Shown here: positions 25,072 to 32,527 of the stretch, in pieces | Layout: each line of letters starts with the position of its first letter | Position numbering within the stretch: the stretch's first letter is position 1 | Source: Bacteroides sp. 214 | GTDB lineage: Bacteria; Bacteroidota; Bacteroidia; Bacteroidales; Bacteroidaceae | Assembly (NCBI RefSeq): GCF_010501015.1 | Contig: NZ_QVML01000023.1 | Coordinates: forward strand, 1 to 43,665 | Direction: 5' to 3' | Length of the DNA stretch: 43,665 nucleotides | The notes under the pieces: generated by a model | What the model was told of the DNA's origin: nothing | The model's input: only the letters and a program-made list of their open reading frames with translations | Database searches by the model: none | Position numbers and translations under genes: made by a program

Positions 25072-25629
25072 ATGGCGATAAAGATACCGATGAATAAGAT
25101 TCAGAAACAATGTGCAGTGTGTGGACAGCCTTTCGTTCCGAAGACGGTTGATTCTGTTTATTGCTCTAAAACGTGCGGCAATGCAGCATATCGTGAAAAG
25201 AAACGGCAAAAGCGAAAAGAAGAAGAAAAGCAAGCGGTCGTAGCTAAAATACCAGATGACCGTCTCTATATTTCCGTTCCTGAAGCGATTGCGCTTTTCG
25301 GTGTTGCCAAGAGTACGCTCTATCGTCTTATTCGGCAAAAGCGAATTCCTGCTATCAACTTAGGGGCTCGTCTTGTTCGGATTGACCGAGCAGCGATAGA
25401 GGAAATGTTTCCTATTCGCCAAACACCTCTTAAAAAGGAGAAACCAGCAACAAAGCTTTATAGCCTTGAACCACAAGATTGTTATACAATCGGCGAGATT
25501 GCCAAAAAGTTTGGCATATCGGATAGTACGGTATATAAGCATATCCGTAAATATTCCATTCCAACTCGACAGATTGGCAACTATGTTTACGCTCCAAAAA
25601 CTGAAATAGATAATTTGTATAATCAATAA
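25072..25629 (+). CDS. Zinc-finger and double excisionase-type HTH protein
   Basis: The 185-residue protein starts with a small Cys4 zinc-binding motif (CAVCGQPF ... YCSKTC, residues about 14-35) and a Lys/Glu-rich linker. Two MerR/excisionase-type helix-turn-helix units follow, at about 68-113 (SVPEAIALFGVAKSTLYRLI) and 137-183 (TIGEIAKKFGISDSTVYKHI). Tandem HTH units suggest binding to two half-sites or bridging of DNA. The position just before the integrase points to a directionality factor or integrase regulator. Translation could also begin at the ATG six codons downstream (25090). Confidence 0.75.
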   Translation: MAIKIPMNKIQKQCAVCGQPFVPKTVDSVYCSKTCGNAAYREKKRQKRKEEEKQAVVAKIPDDRLYISVPEAIALFGVAKSTLYRLIRQKRIPAINLGARLVRIDRAAIEEMFPIRQTPLKKEKPATKLYSLEPQDCYTIGEIAKKFGISDSTVYKHIRKYSIPTRQIGNYVYAPKTEIDNLYNQ

Positions 25630-25640
25630 CAATATACCAC

Positions 25641-26900
25641 ATGAAACAACTCTCCAATACAAAAGTAACTGTCCGGCTTCGCAAGGCGGAGGACCGTAAA
25701 GAGTGGTATGTTTATATTGAAAGCTACCCGGTTTATGTTCCCGGCAAGCAAACTCCACAGCGTTTTCGTGAATATTTGAATCGTTGTATCACCACAGTTG
25801 AATGGGATAAGAAGCGCACAGCTCGCACCGATGCAGACGGAACGAAAACCTACAAACCCAAACGTGATGATAATGGAATAATCGTTTGCCGAAGCGAAAA
25901 AGACCAAGAAACTATGCTATATGCTGATGGGATTCGTAAGCTCCGCCAACGAGAATATGATAATGCCGATTTATACAGTGATACAGAAAGTGCACAAGTT
26001 GAACAAAAGGAGCGTGCGCAGCAGAATTTCATAGAGTATTTTAATGTCACAGCCAAGAAACGCCACGCACAAAGCTCTGATTCTATCCGCGTAAACTGGA
26101 AACGAACCTACGAATTAATGAAGCTCTTCGCTGGAGACACATTGCCTTTTGCCAAAATCGACAATCGCTTTGCCGAAGATTTTAAGTTATATCTCTTGTC
26201 CGCTCCTTGCGGTGGCAATAAAAGCGGAACTATTTCCCGCAATACCGCAGTAACATACTTTTCCATTTTCAAAGCTGCATTGAAACAAGCTTTTATAGAT
26301 GGATATTTGACGACTGATTTATCCGCAAAAATCAAAGGTATACCCGAGCAGGAATCAAGACGTGAGTATCTGACCGTTGAAGAACTTAATACTCTCGCCG
26401 GCACACCATGCGAACGAGATGTTCTCAAACGAGCAGCATTGTTTTCGGCTCTTACCGGCTTACGACATTGTGATATTCAGAAATTGAAATGGAAAGAGAT
26501 TAGTGTTAATGGTGACCACGCCCAATTACATTTCACTCAGCAGAAAACAAAAGGTGTGGAATATATGCCTATTTCGCAACAGGCACTTGATCTGTGTGGC
26601 GAACCTCGTGAACCGGAACAGCTCGTTTTTGAAGATTTACCCGACCCAGCATGGATTTCCAAACCATTGAAACGTTGGATAGAATCAGCCGGTATCACGA
26701 AACGGATCACATTTCATTGCTTTCGGCATACGTATGCGACGCTTCAATTATCCAGTGGTACAGATATTTACACTGTCAGCAAGATGCTCGGACACACCAA
26801 TGTAAAAACCACTCAAATTTATGCAAAGGTTGTGGACGAGAAGAAAAGCAAGGCGGCACAAGCGATTCAGTTGAACACCCTTAATAATACTGAAGAATGA
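25641..26900 (+). CDS. Tyrosine recombinase / integrase
   Basis: The 419-residue protein has an N-terminal arm-type DNA-binding region (about 5-110), a SAM-like core-binding domain (about 120-215) and a C-terminal catalytic domain. The catalytic residues are visible: Arg in TGLRHCDI (Arg275), HxxR in HCFRHTYATL (His359, Arg362), the later His in KMLGHTNVKTT, and the nucleophile Tyr in QIYAKV near residue 394. It would integrate and excise this element. The size and layout match integrases of Bacteroidota conjugative or mobilizable elements. It overlaps the next gene by 4 nt (ATGA). Confidence 0.95.
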   Translation: MKQLSNTKVTVRLRKAEDRKEWYVYIESYPVYVPGKQTPQRFREYLNRCITTVEWDKKRTARTDADGTKTYKPKRDDNGIIVCRSEKDQETMLYADGIRKLRQREYDNADLYSDTESAQVEQKERAQQNFIEYFNVTAKKRHAQSSDSIRVNWKRTYELMKLFAGDTLPFAKIDNRFAEDFKLYLLSAPCGGNKSGTISRNTAVTYFSIFKAALKQAFIDGYLTTDLSAKIKGIPEQESRREYLTVEELNTLAGTPCERDVLKRAALFSALTGLRHCDIQKLKWKEISVNGDHAQLHFTQQKTKGVEYMPISQQALDLCGEPREPEQLVFEDLPDPAWISKPLKRWIESAGITKRITFHCFRHTYATLQLSSGTDIYTVSKMLGHTNVKTTQIYAKVVDEKKSKAAQAIQLNTLNNTEE

Positions 26901-27634
26901 AACAGAACAGTCTTTTGCAGTACATTATATTATATGTAATCGTAGCTTGTGTTGCTCTGGCCATTGCTGCACTAGCGCGTATGTTTACCATTTCGGTTGG
27001 TTTCGACAGCTTTACCTCATTTATTGTTTTTGTTGTAGTGTTGGCTGTTCAGGTAGTAGTCTATTTAAGTATTCATGTACTACTCCAAAATATGATGTTA
27101 CCTTGGATTGGTGAGTGGCTGTCCAAAATACCATACTTCCGAAAGAGAATTGAGCAAAGACAAGTTCTTCCTGTTGCTGTTGAGCCAGAAATAGAAGAAA
27201 GTAACACTGAAATTGATATGCCGGAATTGGATGTCTCTTTAGAAGATATTCGGAACGAACAGCAACAAAATATAGCAAAGGAGCAGGAAGAGATTCTGAA
27301 TGTCGCTCTGGACTATACTCGAAAATCGTTTGCCCTTTATCTTTCCGATGAAGATCTTGATGTTCTTTGCCGGAATGTCCGTTCATATATGAACAAGTTA
27401 GAAGAAACAAAATTGAAGCCAGTTAAGGTGAAAGAGCTATCAGCCCTCGACCTTCGCCACTTCGGATGGAATATCTGGAACTACTTCAAACCGAGGAATC
27501 AGATGGATATTGCGAACTTACTGAAAATCGTCTTCCCTGATGTTTTCAAAGAGGTAGAAGTGAAAAGTATCAAGCGACACTTGAAAGATGATGAACTGAA
27601 AGGGGTGATAAAGATAATAGAATCTCTTAAATAA
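26897..27634 (+). CDS. Two-pass membrane protein co-translated with the integrase
   Basis: I do not recognise a family. The 245-residue protein has two hydrophobic helices (about 8-30 and 37-62), a short basic loop (WIGEWLSKIPYFRKRIEQRQ), an acidic coiled-coil-like stretch (about 95-135), and a C-terminal soluble domain (about 135-245) containing LDLRHFGWNIWNYFKPRNQMD and a Lys-rich helical end. The ATGA overlap with the integrase indicates translational coupling. It may belong to the integration module, for example as an accessory or entry-exclusion factor, but this is not supported by motifs. Confidence 0.7.
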   Translation: MKQNSLLQYIILYVIVACVALAIAALARMFTISVGFDSFTSFIVFVVVLAVQVVVYLSIHVLLQNMMLPWIGEWLSKIPYFRKRIEQRQVLPVAVEPEIEESNTEIDMPELDVSLEDIRNEQQQNIAKEQEEILNVALDYTRKSFALYLSDEDLDVLCRNVRSYMNKLEETKLKPVKVKELSALDLRHFGWNIWNYFKPRNQMDIANLLKIVFPDVFKEVEVKSIKRHLKDDELKGVIKIIESLK

Positions 27635-27651
27635 TTATAATAGAAGGAATA

Positions 27652-28587
27652 ATGGAAGAAGTGTTTGAACCAAAGGTTTTCATTTCATACTCACATGATA
27701 ATGATGAGCATAAAAATTGGGTATTACAGCTTGCTACAAGGCTGAGGTCGAATGGCGTTGATGTTCTTTTAGATATTTGGAATCTTAGGTTAGGTCAAGA
27801 TCTTGCTTCATTCATGGAGAAGGGTCTTTCCAAGTCTCAAAGGATTATTTGCATTTGCTCCGAAAACTATGTAAGGAAAGCCAATGATGGTAAAGGTGGT
27901 GCTGGGTATGAAAAACAAATCATGACAGCTGAATTGATTAAAGATCAGAATACAGAGTGGGTTATACCACTAATAGTAAATAATACAAGTGAAAGCAAGT
28001 TACCCAGATTCTTAGGAGGAAGAAAATATATAAGTTTCGAAGACACTCTCTTGTATGAAAACAAATATGAAGAGTTATTGAGAGATTTGCTTGATGAACC
28101 AGTTTCTCCAATTCCTCCAATTGGGAAGAACCCTTTTAAAGTCGCAAAAGAATTTGCTCAGCAAAAATTTTTACCAGCGAACGAGAAATACACCTCTCCT
28201 GCAGTTTCTGGGAATGTGGTTTTTGACTATTCGAACAATGATGGAAGATATTTCATTGGACAAGATGAGTTAATGTTTGAATTGAAGTTTAGTAAGTCAA
28301 GTAATTGGAATATTCAACTTTTAAATGATCCTGCAAGTGTCAGAACAGTCGCAATTGCAAAGAATGTAAAAGAGCTTGTCGAGATATATGACGCAAGGGT
28401 CTATGATGGCTCATCAAGAATAAGAAGACCGAAAATAGATGAAATAGCAGTTTTACAAAACACAAATGGGTTTTACGCTGCAATCAAAATTCTTGGGATA
28501 AAAGATGACACTCGCGGAGATGAAAATGATGAAATAACTTTCGAATACAAAATTCAGACAAATGGGTCTCCTGATTTTTCTAAATAA
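27652..28587 (+). CDS. TIR/SEFIR-domain protein
   Basis: The 311-residue protein has a TIR-like SEFIR domain at about residues 7-150: KVFISYSHDNDEHKNWVLQL, GVDVLLDIWNLRLGQDLASF, SQRIICICSENYVRKA, GYEKQIMTAELI and WVIPLIVNN. Bacterial TIR and SEFIR proteins commonly act as NAD+-degrading or signalling effectors in abortive anti-phage defence; the likely acidic catalytic residue is the Glu in GYEKQ, by analogy. The C-terminal half (about 165-311) is a separate beta-rich domain of unknown type that may sense or bind a ligand. It sits between the integrase module and the excisionase-like gene, as cargo. Confidence 0.8.
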   Translation: MEEVFEPKVFISYSHDNDEHKNWVLQLATRLRSNGVDVLLDIWNLRLGQDLASFMEKGLSKSQRIICICSENYVRKANDGKGGAGYEKQIMTAELIKDQNTEWVIPLIVNNTSESKLPRFLGGRKYISFEDTLLYENKYEELLRDLLDEPVSPIPPIGKNPFKVAKEFAQQKFLPANEKYTSPAVSGNVVFDYSNNDGRYFIGQDELMFELKFSKSSNWNIQLLNDPASVRTVAIAKNVKELVEIYDARVYDGSSRIRRPKIDEIAVLQNTNGFYAAIKILGIKDDTRGDENDEITFEYKIQTNGSPDFSK

Positions 28588-28740
28588 GGAAAAGACCAAT
28601 GAAATCAAACGGTCTTACTTCCATAACAATAACTAAATAATATCAGCACTTTAAGTGTTTTCTAAGTGTTTCTCGAGTGTCGCCCAGACACCGTAGAAAC
28701 ACTATTTTTATTTGCACCATATTCATAAAAAACGATAAAT
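28588..28740. other. Non-coding stretch before the excisionase-like gene
   Basis: No gene. GACCAATGAAATCAAACGGTC shortly after the TIR stop can fold weakly. Around 28650-28705 the word AGTGTT and its complement AACACT recur (AAGTGTTTTCTAAGTGTTTC, later GAAACACT), so part of this stretch can pair with itself; TTTATTTGCACC near 28710 resembles but does not match the TAnnTTTG element. Confidence 0.35.
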
Positions 28741-29091
28741 ATGGAAGCAAATGAAATTTCTTTTGAAAACCTGCCTAAGGCAGTAGCGCATTTGGTCAGT
28801 GAGCTGGCTGAGATCAAATCTTTAGTTGAGAAGGGGCAAACGCCTATTGTTCCTCAGAAACGAATCCCGATTGACATTGAAGAGGCTTGCCGGATTATCG
28901 GCAAAGCGAAACCTACCGTGTATGCTCTTGTACGCAAGCGAATGATTCCTTGCTATAAGAGCGGCAAGAAACTCTATTTCTTCGAGGATGAACTGTTGGA
29001 GTGGATTTCCAAAGGCAAGAAGAAAACCTTGCAGGAGATAGAATCCGAAGCAGAGGCGGGATATAATAAGCGTAAAAACATACAAAGATGA
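28741..29091 (+). CDS. Excisionase-family HTH protein
   Basis: The 116-residue protein has an N-terminal helical stretch (about 8-35) and one MerR/excisionase-type HTH at about 45-95 (DIEEACRIIGKAKPTVYALV, RKRMIPCYKSGKKLYFFEDEL), followed by a basic tail. This is the standard helix-turn-helix type found in Bacteroidota integrative elements next to replication and mobilization genes; it may aid excision or control the downstream genes. It overlaps the next gene by 4 nt (ATGA). Confidence 0.85.
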   Translation: MEANEISFENLPKAVAHLVSELAEIKSLVEKGQTPIVPQKRIPIDIEEACRIIGKAKPTVYALVRKRMIPCYKSGKKLYFFEDELLEWISKGKKKTLQEIESEAEAGYNKRKNIQR

Positions 29092-29480
29092 ACTTGTTCG
29101 ACTTATTAGCCAATTTTTGGCGAGTGGACGAACGGGAGAGCTTCAGCGGCAACGATACCCGATTGTATTTCTTCTTGGTTCATTTAGCTAACCGTTCCTA
29201 TTGGTCGGAATGGATAGAGTGTTCCAACAAACGATTAGCTGCCAATGCGAATATATCCTTGGATGTTATGAAATCTTCACGCGACCGACTAAAGGCAGCC
29301 GGTCTGTTAGATTATTCTTCTGGGGGCGGACATAGGGTTAAAACTAAGTACCAGATTTTAGCACCTAAGTCCGACCTTAAACTCCCACCTTATAATATAA
29401 AGACTAAAGACAAAAACTCTAATATAAATTCTTATGGAAAAAAGAAAGGCTCAGTCTTTACGGGAAGTGATTTCGACTAA
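29088..29480 (+). CDS. Winged-helix replication-type protein
   Basis: The 130-residue protein has a DnaD/RepA-like winged-helix region at about residues 8-90 (LLANFWRVDERESFSGNDTR, NKRLAANANISLDVMKSSRD, RLKAAGLLDY) and a basic disordered C-terminus. Proteins of this type bind origin DNA and pair with DnaC-like loaders in phage and integrative-element replication modules. It is translationally coupled on both sides: a 4-nt overlap with the excisionase-like gene and a 47-nt overlap with the DnaC-like gene. Confidence 0.65.
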   Translation: MNLFDLLANFWRVDERESFSGNDTRLYFFLVHLANRSYWSEWIECSNKRLAANANISLDVMKSSRDRLKAAGLLDYSSGGGHRVKTKYQILAPKSDLKLPPYNIKTKDKNSNINSYGKKKGSVFTGSDFD

Positions 29481-30159
29481 TCAGCAATTCTTTCAGGCAT
29501 TGCGGAAAGATGCTCAAGAGATGGTCGCCCATGAAAAAGAAAAGATTCGGCGACAACGTTTGCCTTTGCCGCTGGCTTATGCTGACTTTCGGAGTTTGTT
29601 TTGCGAGTTTGGTACAATTTGTTTGCACAACCGCAATCAAGCTAAAGATTTTGTTATTGACAAAAACAACGAACCTATGATAGAGCAACTCTATTGCTAC
29701 ATAATCAACGATTCTGCATTCTCCGGAAATTTGAATAAGGGCATCATGCTGCAAGGGAAATATGGTTGCGGTAAAACTATTCTGCTGGAAACGTACTCAT
29801 TGCTTCATAATCAAATTTCGCGAAGATTTTTTCTGAATCAGCCTCTGTTTACGTTTATCAAGTCTGTGGAATTGCAGGAGCAAATTGTAAAGCAGTCGGC
29901 AAGTGTTTTTGCCCGACGACCGTTAATCATTGATGAGTTTGGGCGAGAATCCAAAACGGTTCAGGATTATGGAAACGTCAGCCGACCCATATCCGAATTG
30001 TTGAGTTTGAGAAGCGATGTCGGAGTCGTAACACATGGCACCACGAACTTCACTTTTGCTACACTTTCGTCCGATGAGTTCTATGGTGGAATGATTGGCG
30101 ATCGCCTAAAAGTGATGTTTAATTTTATCACTTTGAATGGTGAAAGCCGTCGAGTTTAA
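29434..30159 (+). CDS. DnaC/IstB-like AAA+ ATPase
   Basis: The 241-residue protein has Walker A GKYGCGKT (about 108-115), Walker B RPLIIDEFGRE (about 166-176) and a sensor-like VVTHGTTNFTFATL segment, matching DnaC/IstB-type helicase loaders. It would recruit the host replicative helicase to the element's origin during excised or transferred replication. The first 15 codons overlap the end of the winged-helix gene in another frame, which suggests coupling. Confidence 0.85.
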   Translation: MEKRKAQSLREVISTNQQFFQALRKDAQEMVAHEKEKIRRQRLPLPLAYADFRSLFCEFGTICLHNRNQAKDFVIDKNNEPMIEQLYCYIINDSAFSGNLNKGIMLQGKYGCGKTILLETYSLLHNQISRRFFLNQPLFTFIKSVELQEQIVKQSASVFARRPLIIDEFGRESKTVQDYGNVSRPISELLSLRSDVGVVTHGTTNFTFATLSSDEFYGGMIGDRLKVMFNFITLNGESRRV

Positions 30160-30368
30160 GCTTTCATTTCAATGGGCTCACTATTCGCGAGCAATGTAGC
30201 AAGAGGGAACTGGACAAGTCCTGTTCTATCCTCTTGCCCTACGGGGTTACTTGCTGTTAATCAGCAAGATATTAAAAGCGAGTTTTATAAAGACTCGTAT
30301 AAATAAAATCGCTAATATCCTATTGATTAAGCGATTAATAAAATGAATTCTTATAAAAAAGTTATAAT
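30160..30368. other. Hairpin-rich candidate origin of transfer
   Basis: Four short inverted repeats are packed into about 140 bp directly upstream of the mobilization genes: GCAAGAGG (30199-30206) with CCTCTTGC (30230-30237), enclosing GGACAAGTCC (30212-30221); CTTGCTG/CAGCAAG (30250-30268); CGAGT/ACTCG (30279-30297); and AATCGCT/AGCGATT (30307-30336). The first two could be relaxase and accessory-protein sites, with the nick nearby. Placement immediately before the BtgA/BtgB-like genes matches the usual oriT position. No promoter consensus is evident. Confidence 0.5.
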
Positions 30369-30956
30369 ATGGTACAAAATAAGAATAAAACAGCATTAAC
30401 GACGATTGGAATTGACCATAACACCAATCGCCAGATAGATAAACTTTGCAAGCGATACAATCTGAAAAAAGGAGAGATTGTAAAGCTCGCTTTCGAGTAT
30501 ATGGATAAGGCTTGTATCAATCCGTCCGAGCCACCGGAATCCGTTAAAACGGAGTTGGCGAAAATCAACAAACGGCAGGATGATCTAATCCGTTTTATCC
30601 GCCACTTTGAAGAAAAGGAACTGAATCCGATGATTCGGGCAAGCCATTCGATAGCTGTCCGCTTCGATGAAGTAGTCAAAACTTTGGAAGAGTTGATTAA
30701 ATCGGAAATAACCCTCATGTGGAATAAGCATTCAGATATCCTGCAACGAATAAGCGATACATTTGGGAAACATGCAAATATTGTCAATACCCAAACAAAG
30801 CAAATAGCCTCTTTAACTCAGATACAAAAAGAGGATAATAAAAGGCTTTTGGAACTAATCGCTTTATATGCAGAACTTGCAACTTGCGGTGTAATGGATA
30901 GTAAGCGAAAGGAGGTTCTGAAAGCCGAAATTCACAAACTGACAAATCCCGAATAA
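30369..30956 (+). CDS. Mobilization accessory protein (BtgA-like)
   Basis: The 195-residue protein begins with a ribbon-helix-helix-like DNA-binding segment (TTIGIDHNTNRQIDKLCKRY ... GEIVKLAFEYM, about residues 10-50), then a long helical region likely to form a coiled coil (about 60-190). It fits the oriT-binding accessory proteins of Bacteroides mobilizable elements; its size and the size of the following relaxase match the BtgA/BtgB pair of plasmid pBFTM10 (about 23 and 38 kDa as I recall). It would bind oriT and help the relaxase. The stop lies 2 bp before the relaxase ATG. Confidence 0.75.
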   Translation: MVQNKNKTALTTIGIDHNTNRQIDKLCKRYNLKKGEIVKLAFEYMDKACINPSEPPESVKTELAKINKRQDDLIRFIRHFEEKELNPMIRASHSIAVRFDEVVKTLEELIKSEITLMWNKHSDILQRISDTFGKHANIVNTQTKQIASLTQIQKEDNKRLLELIALYAELATCGVMDSKRKEVLKAEIHKLTNPE

Positions 30957-30958
30957 CC

Positions 30959-31930
30959 ATGAATATAGACTTCCCGCCACCGTCCAAAGGAACATACAAC
31001 AACGCCGGAGGTTGCCGCCAGTTGGCAAATTACCTCGAGCATGAAGATTTAGAACGTATGGAAAAAGGTATCTATACGGAAAGATTCTTCAACCTGAGGG
31101 AAGACAATCTGTATAAAGCCCAGATTATTGAGGATATTGATTCAAATATCGGACAGTTGCTAAAAACGGATGCTAAGTTCTATGCTATCCACGTTAGTCC
31201 CTCAGAAAAAGAACTGAAAACGATGGGAAATACTGAACAGGAGCAAGCCGAAGCCATGAAACGATACATTCGAGAAGTCTTTATCCCTGAATACGCCAAG
31301 AACTTCAATAAAGGATTATCCGCTGAAGATATAAAGTTCTATGGAAAAATCCATTTCGATCGCTCCCGATCAGATAATAAGCTGAATATGCATTGCCATT
31401 TGATTGTAAGCCGAAAAGACCAGTCAAATAAAAAGAAGCTATCGCCGCTTACCAACCACAAGAATACCAAGAAAGGAGCAATCAAAGGTGGCTTTGATAG
31501 AACGAACTTGTTTCAACGAGCAGAAACCGGCTTTGATAAACTCTTTGGCTACCAGCGAGATTTGCAAGAAACATTTACATACTGCAATACGATGGAAAAC
31601 GGCAGTATAAAAGAGAAATTGCAGATGCAGGAGCAAGAATTGAAGGTAGCCAAGAAACCATTAGTTCCTGAGGTAGAGAATAGTAAAAAGCAAGAACGCA
31701 CCAACGTTGGTACGGACATACAGCCAAACGTTCAAACGTATGGCCAGTCAAACAGTCAGCCAACCGCGAAATCGATTAATCAATTAAGCGATAGCACTAG
31801 CGGAGAAAATATTCTCTCTTCTTTATTTTCCATACTCCCCACCGCTGCAGATGTTGACAAGCCTAATCCGGAAGATGAACTGCCATTGCGAAAACTCAAG
31901 AAAAAGAAGAAAAACAGAAGAATAGGTTAA
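30959..31930 (+). CDS. Relaxase (BtgB-like)
   Basis: The 323-residue protein carries relaxase-type motifs: an early Tyr region (GGCRQLANYLEHED, about 19-32), KFYAIHVSPSEKEL and, at about 140-160, the metal-binding HCHLIVSRKD motif preceded by FYGKIHFDRSRS. It would nick oriT and pilot the strand to a recipient. The C-terminus is long, Gln/Asn-rich and basic (ends in LRKLKKKKKNRRIG), as in mobilization proteins that interact with a helper conjugation system. It is directly coupled to the accessory gene upstream. Confidence 0.8.
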   Translation: MNIDFPPPSKGTYNNAGGCRQLANYLEHEDLERMEKGIYTERFFNLREDNLYKAQIIEDIDSNIGQLLKTDAKFYAIHVSPSEKELKTMGNTEQEQAEAMKRYIREVFIPEYAKNFNKGLSAEDIKFYGKIHFDRSRSDNKLNMHCHLIVSRKDQSNKKKLSPLTNHKNTKKGAIKGGFDRTNLFQRAETGFDKLFGYQRDLQETFTYCNTMENGSIKEKLQMQEQELKVAKKPLVPEVENSKKQERTNVGTDIQPNVQTYGQSNSQPTAKSINQLSDSTSGENILSSLFSILPTAADVDKPNPEDELPLRKLKKKKKNRRIG

Positions 31931-32222
31931 TAAACTCCTTTTTAATTTGGCAAACAAAGGTATATTTCAAGAATAAAACGTCAACACCAAGCCGCAAGCG
32001 GTTTTACGCGAAATCTCCACACCTCCGCTCTGCTTCGGGTAGTATTTCCCGCAAAAGTGTTGCCTAATTTATTATTTCCATAGAAGAGGTGTTTACAAAA
32101 TGTAAAAGGGGAAAAATATGTAGGTTAAATTATTGTTGATAAGTTTTTCTGCAGTGCATTGCGTCTGTTTCTCAAACATTTAGTATATTTGCCAAAAATG
32201 TCAAGACGATAAAATCAAAAAT
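31931..32222. other. Non-coding interval before the cargo, with a promoter element
   Basis: No gene. CCGCAAGCGG at about 32001-32010 is a tight small palindrome. TATATTTG (32184-32191) fits TAnnTTTG and lies 32 bp before the regulator ATG; the nearest TTG (32159-32161) is 22 bp upstream, slightly far. No terminator with a T-tract was seen after the relaxase gene. Confidence 0.5.
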
Positions 32223-32510
32223 ATGAAGTTCACAGAACGCATAAAACAACTACGCGAAGAACTGCAAATGCCTCAACGACAATTAGCCGCAGCATTGGAA
32301 ATCGACACTGCCACTTATTGCAAAATTGAAAAGGGCGAACGCAGAGCCAAAGGCGAACAAGTTATAGTCATTGCTGATATATTACAATCGGATAAGGATG
32401 ATCTACTCGCTTTATGGCTTGCTGACCAAGTTCCAGCTTCTATTGCTGACGAAAAAGTTATTGCTGACAAGGCAATTGATATTGTAAAAAGAAACATAAA
32501 AGAACTGTAA
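32223..32510 (+). CDS. XRE-family transcriptional regulator
   Basis: The 95-residue protein has a Cro/C1-type helix-turn-helix at about residues 3-58 (IKQLREELQMPQRQLAAALE, TYCKIEKGERRAKGEQVIVI) and a short helical tail. Small XRE proteins of this size often act as controller (C) proteins for restriction-modification or defence operons. It is 17 bp upstream of the DUF1848 gene, so it may be the first gene of, and the regulator for, the cargo operon. Confidence 0.85.
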   Translation: MKFTERIKQLREELQMPQRQLAAALEIDTATYCKIEKGERRAKGEQVIVIADILQSDKDDLLALWLADQVPASIADEKVIADKAIDIVKRNIKEL

Positions 32511-32527
32511 CTCATAAATTCGGTAAT

